From a virus, in the IMG/VR virus record IMGVR_UViG_3300013117_000058, positions 1-20,601 of that record: a stretch of DNA of 20,601 bases, one strand, 5' to 3'. A program made the position numbers and the translations under genes. Under the pieces are notes generated by a model. It made no database searches and was not told where the DNA came from. It worked only from the letters and a program-made list of their open reading frames with translations. Every line of letters starts with the position of its first letter. Within the stretch, counting starts at the first letter, position 1. Below, in pieces: positions 1 through 5,593 of this stretch.

Positions 1-113
1 ACTTACCGGCTTTCGCATCATTCCCCGATAAGATAAGAGGGAAGGGCGGTTACACGCTTTACGAAGTAGATGGGGACGGAGTGAAGAAGGAGAAAGCAAA
101 GAAAGGAGATTAA
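1..113 (+). CDS. C-terminal end of an unrecognised phage protein (5' truncated)
   Basis: An open frame enters from the left edge (first whole codon at base 3) and stops at TAA 111-113, giving 36 residues. The end is lysine-rich (VKKEKAKKGD). The ribosome binding site of the next gene (AAAGGAG, 102-108) sits inside its last codons, typical of a tightly packed phage operon. No family can be assigned from so short a tail. It precedes a recombination gene pair, so a role in DNA metabolism is plausible but is inference only. Confidence 0.6.
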   Translation, partial: LPAFASFPDKIRGKGGYTLYEVDGDGVKKEKAKKGD

Positions 114-117
114 CACT

Positions 118-570
118 ATGGTAGAAAAAAAGAACCCGGATTATTCAGGGAGCGCAGTAAAGTTGTGCAATCCTGCCGAAGTAGGAGAATTACTGGCGCA
201 ACGGTTATCACTAACTGGAAGCATTGCCGACCTTAAGGATGAGCTTGAAGCACTTGAACTGTACCGGCAAATACAGGAAACAGAGAAAACCCTGAGGGCA
301 CTGGACGAGGAAATCAAGCAGGCTATTGAGACTCATGGCTCTTACCAGGACACCGAGACCGGTATCTATGGTGTCAAGCAGCGTAAACTCTCGGTAATCT
401 ATGTACCGGGCTTGGTACGTGATGTTATTCCGAAGTTTGCCGATGCGGTTATTGAGGAAGTGGTTAATAAAATAGCTATTGAGGGGCTTATCAAAGGCAA
501 GTTGATAACACCGGAACAGGCCGATAAGATTTCTAACACCACTGAGAACTTTGCATTTATTATCAAGTGA
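118..570 (+). CDS. Coiled-coil phage protein of the recombination module, function unknown
   Basis: 150 residues, with AAAGGAG nine bases before the ATG. Residues about 22-70 (from the LLAQRLSLTGSIADLKDELE stretch onward) are a strongly charged heptad-like helix consistent with a coiled coil. The second half is a compact alpha/beta segment. No membrane segment or signal peptide is visible. It lies directly before the RecT-type annealing protein gene, a place where phages often carry a companion such as a Gam-like nuclease inhibitor or a Gp157-type coiled-coil protein. That is a positional guess; I see no diagnostic motif. The gene is surely real given its ribosome binding site, length and packing. 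Confidence 0.75.
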   Translation: MVEKKNPDYSGSAVKLCNPAEVGELLAQRLSLTGSIADLKDELEALELYRQIQETEKTLRALDEEIKQAIETHGSYQDTETGIYGVKQRKLSVIYVPGLVRDVIPKFADAVIEEVVNKIAIEGLIKGKLITPEQADKISNTTENFAFIIK

Positions 571-577
571 GATAGCG

Positions 578-1666
578 ATGCCATACTACCCGGAGGACCA
601 GAGCAAAGAGAATCTTGGGAGGATACGCGGAACGTCCACTTGTGCCGAGTGTGGCAGGCAACTGTATATCTATCTCAACCGCGAGAATAAGCGGAAATAC
701 TTAGCCTGTCCTACACCGGGCCATGAAGGAATTATCAGAGAATATATCGAACCGAGAGAGGACTATCAAACAAATATAAGGAGGGAATACAAAATGGAAA
801 ATGAAAAAGGGAGCGCAGCAACAACAGCAATAGCTAATATACCGAGAACCGGGCAACTTACACAGGTACAAGCCACTACTATCCTTGACCTCGTTTACCC
901 GAATGCCTCAAAAGAGGAGATTACTCGATGTGCCATATTCTGCCGTGACTTCGGGCTACACCCACTTGCTAATGAGGTCTACCTTATACCATTCAAGGGC
1001 AAGAACGTAATGGTAGTGAGTATTCAGGCTAACAGGAAAATGGCACACGCCTTGAAGGGAGACTTCTCTTTCCTTGATGACACCCCTAGAGCTGCCACAG
1101 AGGAAGAGATTATTAAGCAGTATGGCAAGGACAGTGAGGAGGCCAGAGATAACATCATATCAGTTACCAAGCTCCAAGGGGTGGGCGGAAACTTAGCAAT
1201 AGGTTTTGGCTTGTATCCCAAGAAGGAAAGCCCCTATGGTATGGACAAGGGGAACACTCGCCGGAATATGGCTAACATCAGGTCTGAACGCCAGGGAATA
1301 GATAGGCTGCCCGGTCAGGCTATGCCAAAGAATATAGAGGTTGTCGATGAGGTCTATGCTGATATACCGGATGTTGGCAAGGTAAACACCGAAACCGGGG
1401 AAATGCCTATGGGTGAGCAGGAGAAAGCAGATGCAGAGAAAGTTGTCGAGGGAGAGTTCACGGAAAAGAAAGAGGAAACTGGCAATGAGCCGATTAACCG
1501 CGACACATCAACAATCACATCATTCTCTGACCTGTGTAAAGCCTGTCTCCAGGACTTCGGTATTAAAACCAGTAAGGACGTGCTGGCTGAGTTGGGTGTT
1601 GAATCTCAGAATATGATAACGGAGACCATGCCGGACTGCTACAAGAGGATAAAGGCAGTCAGGTAA
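578..1666 (+). CDS. RecT/Red-beta superfamily single-strand annealing protein with N-terminal zinc ribbon
   Basis: Anneals complementary single strands during phage recombination and replication, normally together with a 5'-3' exonuclease (none is recognised in this window). From ATG 578 it has 362 residues. Residues 22-49 form a zinc-ribbon-like pattern (C22, C25, C44, H49). The annealing domain follows from about residue 85, with the family-typical stretch CRDFGLHPLANEVYLIPF and then VVSIQANRKMA. Next come a charged, low-complexity linker and a C-terminal helical domain (FSDLCKACLQDFGIKTSKDV onward). ATG 578 has only a weak ribosome binding site. An in-frame internal ATG at 794 has a perfect AAGGAGGG (778-785) and would give a 290-residue protein without the zinc ribbon, close to the usual size of this family. 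Either start, or both, may be used. Confidence 0.8.
   Translation: MPYYPEDQSKENLGRIRGTSTCAECGRQLYIYLNRENKRKYLACPTPGHEGIIREYIEPREDYQTNIRREYKMENEKGSAATTAIANIPRTGQLTQVQATTILDLVYPNASKEEITRCAIFCRDFGLHPLANEVYLIPFKGKNVMVVSIQANRKMAHALKGDFSFLDDTPRAATEEEIIKQYGKDSEEARDNIISVTKLQGVGGNLAIGFGLYPKKESPYGMDKGNTRRNMANIRSERQGIDRLPGQAMPKNIEVVDEVYADIPDVGKVNTETGEMPMGEQEKADAEKVVEGEFTEKKEETGNEPINRDTSTITSFSDLCKACLQDFGIKTSKDVLAELGVESQNMITETMPDCYKRIKAVR
778..796 (+). promoter_or_regulatory. Strong internal ribosome binding site and ATG inside the annealing-protein gene
   Basis: AAGGAGGG at 778-785 is followed eight bases later by ATG 794, in frame with the surrounding gene. It is a far better initiation site than the ATG at 578. 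The product would start MENEKGSAATT, just before the annealing domain, so it could be the main start or a second one. Confidence 0.55.
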
Positions 1667-1678
1667 ATAACTTAGAAA

Positions 1679-1752
1679 GGGGGATTTCTCCACTATTAGA
1701 ATAGTCAATCCTAGTTAAGAATCATGGGGAGTGGATGTACTAGGTAAATCCC
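1679..1752. promoter_or_regulatory. Intergenic dyads downstream of the annealing-protein gene
   Basis: The gap 1667-1774 has no gene. It contains a perfect palindrome ACTATT-AG-AATAGT (1692-1705) and a nested pair of inverted repeats: GGGATTT 1681-1687 with AAATCCC 1746-1752 outside, and CCTAGT 1710-1715 with ACTAGG 1739-1744 inside. This could be an operator or an RNA fold in the operon message. There is no T-run, so it is not a standard terminator, and I see no convincing promoter. Confidence 0.3.
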
Positions 1753-1774
1753 TCCCTAAGTAAAGGAGTGAAAG

Positions 1775-1951
1775 ATGGATGCAGGACAAGAGCAACGCAT
1801 ACTAAATGAATTGGCAATTATTAATCGAAATCTCGAAGAAATGATAAGGTTATTGGATGATAGTTTAAAAAAGAAACAGTTTATTAAAACTGTTAGGTCT
1901 AATATTAAAAATAAAATTAGAGAATACCGACCAAAAGGATGGAGGAGGTAA
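1775..1951 (+). CDS. Small basic helical phage protein, unknown function
   Basis: 58 residues starting MDAGQEQRILNEL, with AAAGGAG (1762-1768) well placed before ATG 1775. The stop TAA (1949-1951) directly abuts the next ATG (1952). The final GGAGGAGG codons double as the ribosome binding site of that gene, so the two are very likely translationally coupled. The protein is predicted all-helical: an acidic N-terminal half and a lysine/arginine-rich C-terminal half. No family is recognised. Confidence 0.6.
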   Translation: MDAGQEQRILNELAIINRNLEEMIRLLDDSLKKKQFIKTVRSNIKNKIREYRPKGWRR

Positions 1952-2608
1952 ATGAAAGGGATTTTATTCAAACCAGATTTAATTCCCAGGATAGTTGATG
2001 GAACAAAGACTCATACACGAAGGGCAGAGGCTTGCCTGAAAGTCATTAATGAGGATCCAGATGATTGGATAATTCACGCACATCCCTTTGAAAGTGTATG
2101 GTTATTTTGTAAAAGGAATGACCCTGAATACATAATCACAGTCAAGCCCCGCTACAAGTTAGAGGAAGTCTATATCAAAGAGACTTGGGCTGTACACTTT
2201 ATGTATGATGATTTACCACCTAGAGACCTTAATATTATGAATGGATGGGTAAAAGGTAATTCACAGTGGTATAAGGAGTATGGATTAGAGCCAGTATGTG
2301 GTTTGTGTGTGGCTTCTCAAAAAGGTAAATGGCGTTCTCCTCTATTCATGCCTGAGATGGCTTCATGGTACCATATAGAAGTCCTGTCCAATATGCCTAA
2401 GAGATTGCAGGATATGGGTCCATTAGATGCTCTACAAGAAGGATTCCCCAAATATCACGAATATGATAATGCGGGAGATTGTATTAAAACCTTATCCCCA
2501 ATGGAGCGATTCATAGATACATGGGACTCAATCAATCCCGATCACAAATGGGCAAAGAATGATTGGGTGATAGATTATGGATTTGAACTACTCATGGTGG
2601 AAATGTAA
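1952..2608 (+). CDS. ASCH/PUA-like phage protein
   Basis: 218 residues. The start MKGILFKPDLIPRIVDGTKT followed by HTRR matches the opening of the ASCH-like proteins common in phage early regions (pattern: ILF..., ILxGxKTxTRR). The later features also fit: KWRSPLFMPEMASWYHIEV, then a MxxRLQDM-like segment, 'DALQEGFP', and the closing FIDTWDSIN...W and WVIDYGF blocks. ASCH folds resemble PUA domains and are thought to bind RNA or modified bases; the phage members have no established biochemical role. It is coupled to the preceding 58-residue gene with no spacing. Family placement is by motif pattern only. Confidence 0.7.
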   Translation: MKGILFKPDLIPRIVDGTKTHTRRAEACLKVINEDPDDWIIHAHPFESVWLFCKRNDPEYIITVKPRYKLEEVYIKETWAVHFMYDDLPPRDLNIMNGWVKGNSQWYKEYGLEPVCGLCVASQKGKWRSPLFMPEMASWYHIEVLSNMPKRLQDMGPLDALQEGFPKYHEYDNAGDCIKTLSPMERFIDTWDSINPDHKWAKNDWVIDYGFELLMVEM

Positions 2609-2629
2609 TAGAGAATAAAATTATACCAT

Positions 2630-2734
2630 CCACTAGGGAGGGGTTAAATGAGTTATTCACCAGGTGGCGGTTTATTACTACCAGTGGTGGTGAAGTGGTA
2701 GCCTAGTGGTGAGTGTAATGGTAGTTAAGTGGTG
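2630..2734. repeat. Helically phased G/T-rich AGTGGT array in a gene-poor gap
   Basis: The stretch 2609-2808 lacks a convincing gene. It carries AGTGGT at 2683, 2694, 2705 and 2728, with the variants AGGTGG at 2662 and AATGGT at 2717. Spacings are 21, 11, 11, 12 and 11 bases, about one or two helical turns each. An inverted pair CCACTAGG (2630-2637) and CCTAGTGG (2702-2709) flanks part of it, and CTACCA/TGGTAG forms a smaller dyad (2678-2701). The pattern suggests a protein-binding array or a structured RNA. Confidence 0.4.
2648..2701 (+). CDS. Possible 17-residue peptide
   Basis: ATG 2648 is preceded by GGGAGGGG (2636-2643), a strong ribosome binding site with short spacing, and reads MSYSPGGGLLLPVVVKW before TAG. 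It may be a tiny phage peptide or a leader. It overlaps the phased AGTGGT repeats, so the apparent frame could be incidental to a DNA-level signal. Confidence 0.25.
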   Translation: MSYSPGGGLLLPVVVKW

Positions 2735-2808
2735 GTATGTAGGACAAAGCCAGGTGAGCGCAAATTGGTAGTAAAAATAAGAAAAATATTCCTGCACGAG
2801 GTAATATA

Positions 2809-2922
2809 ATGCAAAACAATGATAGCAAGATAGAATCAACTACCGGACGGCATTACTGGTCTGATTGTGGACAGGAGCCGGAATACTGGAATATAGAGAG
2901 GCAGAAGGATAAGGAGGTCTAA
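2809..2922 (+). CDS. Small acidic phage protein, unknown
   Basis: 37 residues starting MQNNDSKIEST and containing HYWSDCGQEPEYWNIER. A GAGG ribosome binding site lies eight bases before ATG 2809. Its stop TAA overlaps the next ATG in a TAATG junction (2920-2924), and its last codons carry the AAGGAGG site of the next gene. This coupling and the plausible, tryptophan/tyrosine-rich composition support a real gene. No family is recognised. Confidence 0.5.
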   Translation: MQNNDSKIESTTGRHYWSDCGQEPEYWNIERQKDKEV

Positions 2923-3230
2923 TGATACTACCAGATGAGAAGATAAAAGAGGCTGTATTGCCTATATTAAAAAGCTGCGCAGAAGCTAACAACTTACTTG
3001 GTAAACGATTTATAGATGGAGACATAACCTGCGATGAGTACGTGGATTTGGGGGTTAAGTTATCTCAGGCTTACGAGCTACTCTATGAGAAGGCAATCGC
3101 CCAATCTCAGGTAGACTATCTGCTTTCATTGGGCTGGCTACCACCGGAGGAAGTTGAGAAGTGCAGAGAGGAAATAAGGAAACTCACTAATAAATGTGAG
3201 GAAATGATTGAGTCTCTAAAAGATGGATAA
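2922..3230 (+). CDS. Helical phage protein, unknown function
   Basis: 102 residues, with AAGGAGG six bases before ATG 2922. It is predicted almost entirely helical, with an EEVEKCREEIRKLTNKCEEM coiled-coil-like C-terminus containing two cysteines seven residues apart. There is no signal peptide or membrane segment. It follows the 37-residue gene by a one-base overlap and precedes a probable methyltransferase stump. I do not recognise the family. Confidence 0.65.
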   Translation: MILPDEKIKEAVLPILKSCAEANNLLGKRFIDGDITCDEYVDLGVKLSQAYELLYEKAIAQSQVDYLLSLGWLPPEEVEKCREEIRKLTNKCEEMIESLKDG

Positions 3231-3285
3231 CTCTGAGATTTACTCTGACGACTATTCTACAATTCATAAGGGGGATTGCGATTGA
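3223..3285 (+). pseudogene. Probable N-terminal stump of a phage DNA methyltransferase
   Basis: A 20-residue open frame starts at ATG 3223, overlapping the end of the previous gene, and stops at TGA 3283-3285. It contains IYSDDYSTIHKGDCD. Many phage N4/N6 DNA methyltransferases begin with a block of the form 'I-Y-x-D-D-Y-x-T-I-x-x-G-D-C', followed within about 20 residues by the catalytic DPPY motif. Here the frame stops just after GDC, no DPPY is present, and another gene begins 31 bases later. I read it as a deletion remnant. The resemblance is from memory of the family and the match is short, so this is tentative. Confidence 0.35.
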
Positions 3286-3315
3286 ACTATACTGAGTTAA
3301 TAGGAGGGGAATAGA

Positions 3316-3558
3316 TTGGTAGACATTGAATTAAAAAAAGCCCTTACGTATACGGAAGTATTAATTTTGAAACATGTGCGTATGGGTAAAAAACAGACAC
3401 AGATAGCCGAGGATACTCATTACACCATATCTAATGTATCACGGTGTGTGAAAAGCATACTTAACAAGATGGTGATGCCGGAGGGGCTAACTGGTAAGAA
3501 TATTGATAAGAGGGCTGTAGCTATGAGCAACAGATTGGTTTATAGGCAGGTGACTTAA
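3316..3558 (+). CDS. Small helix-turn-helix DNA-binding protein (TTG start)
   Basis: 80 residues. The start is TTG 3316, preceded by AGGAGGGG (3302-3309); no ATG or GTG is placed as well. Residues about 10-50 read LTYTEVLILKHVRMGKKQTQ followed by IAEDTHYTISNVSRCVKSIL. This resembles the LuxR/sigma region 4 type of helix-turn-helix: a first helix, a 'K-x-x-x-I-A' helix, a turn, then a recognition helix with S-N-V-S-R. It is probably a small phage transcription regulator. Its stop forms a TAATG overlap with the next gene. Confidence 0.6.
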   Translation: MVDIELKKALTYTEVLILKHVRMGKKQTQIAEDTHYTISNVSRCVKSILNKMVMPEGLTGKNIDKRAVAMSNRLVYRQVT

Positions 3559-3719
3559 TGGGTAGACCAGCAAAAGAGGCGGCTGATTACCGCCCGCAGA
3601 AAGGCAGGATTATGAGTAGAGAGATATTAAAATTATCACGTAGAGACGATGGCATATTTGAAATATATGGTGATGGGATCCTTGTGGAGGAATACGAAGC
3701 TAATGAGGACACTTCCTGA
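3558..3719 (+). CDS. Small phage protein, unknown
   Basis: 53 residues from ATG 3558, which overlaps the previous stop (TAATG). An internal in-frame ATG at 3612, preceded by AAAGGCAGG, would give a 35-residue product (MSREILKLSRRDDGIFEIYG). The N-terminal part is basic and the end is acidic (EEYEANEDTS). The gene fits the packed chain before the initiator, but no function can be assigned. The start is uncertain between these two sites. Confidence 0.5.
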   Translation: MGRPAKEAADYRPQKGRIMSREILKLSRRDDGIFEIYGDGILVEEYEANEDTS

Positions 3720-3729
3720 AGGAGAATAG

Positions 3730-3939
3730 ATGGTCTCATATATCGATACTCCATTAGATGTAGATAGTTACTTCCTGAAAGTCTACTGCGATCCGACCCG
3801 GGACGTTGACCGGAGCGCAAGAAACTATAGAGGCTGGAATAGTACCTGCATCAAGGCAACCAGATGGGCCGGGCCAGACGTAACCTGCCTGGATTGCCCA
3901 CTAAAAGAGTGTGTTTATCAAAGGAGTAAATATGGCTGA
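3730..3939 (+). CDS. Small cysteine-rich protein upstream of the replication initiator
   Basis: 69 residues, with GAAGGAG ahead of ATG 3730. The C-terminal half contains four to five cysteines in a pattern C-x13-C-x2-C-x4-C (TCLDCPLKECVY) that could bind a metal ion. Its last codons hold the AAGGAG site of the initiator gene, and the two genes overlap by eight bases, so co-translation is likely. I do not recognise a named family. It may be a replication accessory or small zinc-binding protein, by position only. Confidence 0.6.
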   Translation: MVSYIDTPLDVDSYFLKVYCDPTRDVDRSARNYRGWNSTCIKATRWAGPDVTCLDCPLKECVYQRSKYG

Positions 3940-4750
3940 CCCGCAACCGGAAGATGCACACCTGAGAGTAGCGCACAGCATCAACGAAGCTATAATGCTA
4001 AGGGACTTCTCCAAGCGCCAGCGGAAGATACTGGACCTTATCCTCCGGCTGTCCTGGGGCTGTGGCAAGAAGACCGCTATCATAACGCGGCAGAAGGACT
4101 TTGCCGTTGTAGGGGTGGGTGAAGGGCATATCAAGGCAGAGGTTATATGGTTATTACAGAGCAAGATTATTTTTATAGAAGGTAATGAGTACCGGTTTAA
4201 CAAGAATTTTGATGATTGGCAAATATCAAGAGTCCATCCCTTTGAACCGGAAAAACTTACCGAAATGGTAAGATTAAACCTTATTAAAACTTACCAAAAC
4301 GGTAAGATTATTGGTACGGAACTTACCGAAACAGTAAGTTCCAACTTACCGAAACAGGAAGAAAGTACTTACCGAAACGGTAAGTTTCTTGAGCCTGAGT
4401 TAGCCTCGCCTAAAGAAATATTAAAGAAATATATAAATAAAGAGGAACCAGATAATAATATTAATAATAATTACGAAAACAGAGAAATGGCTGAAAAGAT
4501 ATGGAGTGACGTGTTGGTGAAAATCAAGGGCCATGTCAGCAAGCCAAATTACAATACCTGGTTTAGCAGGACGGTAGGGTTGTCGTGCGAGGATGGTGTT
4601 TTTAAGGTGCTGGCTCCCGCGACAGTTATTGACCACATAATGGGGAATATGTGCTCGATGGTGGAGATGTATATTATCGAGGTGGCCGGGGAAAGGATGA
4701 AAGTCCGTTTATACCCATTACAGGTTACTGGTCCAGAAGAGCCGCCGTAG
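3932..4750 (+). CDS. Phage replication initiator: lambda-O-type N-terminal domain fused to DnaA domain I-like C-terminus
   Basis: 272 residues from ATG 3932, chosen over an upstream ATG (3911) because AAGGAG lies at 3921-3926. Residues 4-97 match the replication protein O N-terminal domain: PQPEDAHLRVAHSINEAIM, then a winged-helix segment with SKRQRKILDLILRLSWGCGK. That domain binds origin iterons. Residues 98-186 are a low-complexity linker whose DNA contains the iterons and AT-rich block. Residues 187-262 match DnaA domain I: IWSDVLVKIKGHVSKPNYNTW, with W191 and W210 spaced 19 apart as W6 and W25 are in E. coli DnaA. In DnaA this domain contacts DnaB helicase and DiaA-like partners; here it may recruit the host helicase. 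No phage helicase is seen in the window. Confidence 0.8.
   Translation: MADPQPEDAHLRVAHSINEAIMLRDFSKRQRKILDLILRLSWGCGKKTAIITRQKDFAVVGVGEGHIKAEVIWLLQSKIIFIEGNEYRFNKNFDDWQISRVHPFEPEKLTEMVRLNLIKTYQNGKIIGTELTETVSSNLPKQEESTYRNGKFLEPELASPKEILKKYINKEEPDNNINNNYENREMAEKIWSDVLVKIKGHVSKPNYNTWFSRTVGLSCEDGVFKVLAPATVIDHIMGNMCSMVEMYIIEVAGERMKVRLYPLQVTGPEEPP
4256..4384. repeat. Five palindromic 17-bp iterons (replication origin)
   Basis: Copies of CTTACCGAAACGGTAAG or close variants occur at 4256-4272, 4290-4306, 4322-4338, 4345-4361 and 4368-4384. Start-to-start spacings are 34, 32, 23 and 23 bases, about three and two helical turns. Each is a CTTAC/GTAAG dyad except the fourth, whose right arm is GGAAG. 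The third extends to a 9-bp perfect inverted repeat (4318-4342). The copies are read in all three frames of the gene (LTEMV, TYQNGK, LTETV, NLPKQ, TYRNGK), so the repeat is selected as DNA, not as protein. Confidence 0.9.
4411..4488. other. AT-rich candidate DNA unwinding element of the origin
   Basis: Immediately after the iterons the coding sequence becomes extremely A/T-rich, with runs such as ATATATAAATAA and AATAATATTAATAATAATTA (within 4430-4473), encoding a lysine/asparagine-rich linker. Lambda has the same order: iterons then an AT-rich region inside the O gene. Together with the iterons this defines a likely origin at about 4256-4488. Confidence 0.7.
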
Positions 4751-4788
4751 GTATGAGTGGCACAGGATAAAAAAATTGGAGGTCTCTA

Positions 4789-5028
4789 ATGAGTCTTAAA
4801 GATGAGATAGCAGAGATGTTAAGGAAACATGTTGGTGGTTCGTGGCATACTTATGAAGCGGATAGAGTCCTCACCAAATTCCGTGAGGCAGTGGACAGGG
4901 CGGAGAATCCCTTCCCAAACCATAGCGGTATTCACACCTATACATGGGGAGAAAAGCCAGCAGAGGAATGTGATAGATGTGCTTTTCACCATGCAAAATA
5001 TTTAATACTAAAGGAACTGGACAGTTAG
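4789..5028 (+). CDS. Small phage protein, unknown
   Basis: 79 residues, with GGAGGT before ATG 4789. The first half is helical (MSLKDEIAEMLRKH). The second half contains TYTWGEKPAEECDRCAFHHA, with a C-x2-C-x2-HH cluster that could bind metal, though a full zinc-finger pattern is not present. It follows the initiator by 38 bases in the same operon. No family recognised. Confidence 0.65.
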   Translation: MSLKDEIAEMLRKHVGGSWHTYEADRVLTKFREAVDRAENPFPNHSGIHTYTWGEKPAEECDRCAFHHAKYLILKELDS

Positions 5029-5047
5029 GTACTGTCGGGAGGATAAC

Positions 5048-5206
5048 ATGGGTGATAAAGAAGCAATAGAGATAATGAAAAAGCATGGTATGACCCAAGA
5101 GGAAGCAGAGGAATTTCTGGCAGGAACTAAAAAGGGCTGTGAGGATTATAAAAAGGGCAATATGCGCCGGTGGAGTGATGTTAAAAAGGAGCTTGGTTTA
5201 GATTAA
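5048..5206 (+). CDS. Small helical phage protein, unknown
   Basis: 52 residues starting MGDKEAIEIMKKHGM, with GGGAGGA (5038-5044) before ATG 5048. It contains MTQEEAEEFLAG, then a lysine-rich end with RRWSDVKKELG. It is highly charged, with no membrane segment. The ribosome binding site and packing support it; no function can be given. Confidence 0.55.
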   Translation: MGDKEAIEIMKKHGMTQEEAEEFLAGTKKGCEDYKKGNMRRWSDVKKELGLD

Positions 5207-5246
5207 ATAGACAGTAGCCTACAGAAGGAAGTGGAATAGGAGGGGA

Positions 5247-5555
5247 ATGAAGCGTACAGGGATAAAGCTACCAGCTACAACCGAGACTGAATTAAGAGAG
5301 CAGATAAGAGACTTAGCGAATCTCTTTGGCTGGAAATTCTACTTTACCTGGACATCGATGCACAGTCCTAGAGGTATGCCAGACCTGATACTATGCCGGC
5401 AGCCCCGGTTGATATTTGCCGAATTGAAAACAGAGAAGGGTATTGTATCGGAGCACCAGCAGGATTGGCTTGATTTGCTTGGGGAATGCCCGGGGATTGA
5501 GGTATATTTGTGGAGACCATCGGACATTGAGGAAATAGCGGAGGTATTGAGATGA
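5247..5555 (+). CDS. VRR-NUC domain nuclease
   Basis: 102 residues, with TAGGAGGGGA just before ATG 5247. The whole protein is one VRR-NUC (PD-(D/E)XK-type) domain. The pattern is an N-terminal E (TETELREQIR), S/PRGMPDLIL with the catalytic D, then IFAELKTEKG giving E-x-K, and a QQDWLDLL helix. Stand-alone VRR-NUC proteins of about 100 residues are common in phages and are structure-specific nucleases thought to cut branched or flapped DNA. It sits downstream of the initiator, consistent with processing of replication or recombination intermediates. Its stop overlaps an ATG (ATGA, 5552) that opens only a 13-codon frame. Confidence 0.8.
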   Translation: MKRTGIKLPATTETELREQIRDLANLFGWKFYFTWTSMHSPRGMPDLILCRQPRLIFAELKTEKGIVSEHQQDWLDLLGECPGIEVYLWRPSDIEEIAEVLR

Positions 5556-5593
5556 ACGATAAGTGGTGCAGAAGGAGGATTAAAAGGAGTTAG

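Noticed and set aside
2718-2771. Second tiny frame MVVKWWYVGQSQVSANW after the 17-residue peptide
   Set aside because: No ribosome binding site, and it lies in the AGTGGT repeat array, which forces VVKW-like codons by sequence composition.
4257-4384. Iteron region as a protein repeat
   Set aside because: The repeats fall in three reading frames, so no repeated peptide is encoded; it is a DNA-level signal.
5552-5593. 13-codon frame overlapping the VRR-NUC stop (ATGA)
   Set aside because: Consists mainly of ribosome binding site-like AAGGAGG sequences; likely a by-product of the following gene's start region.
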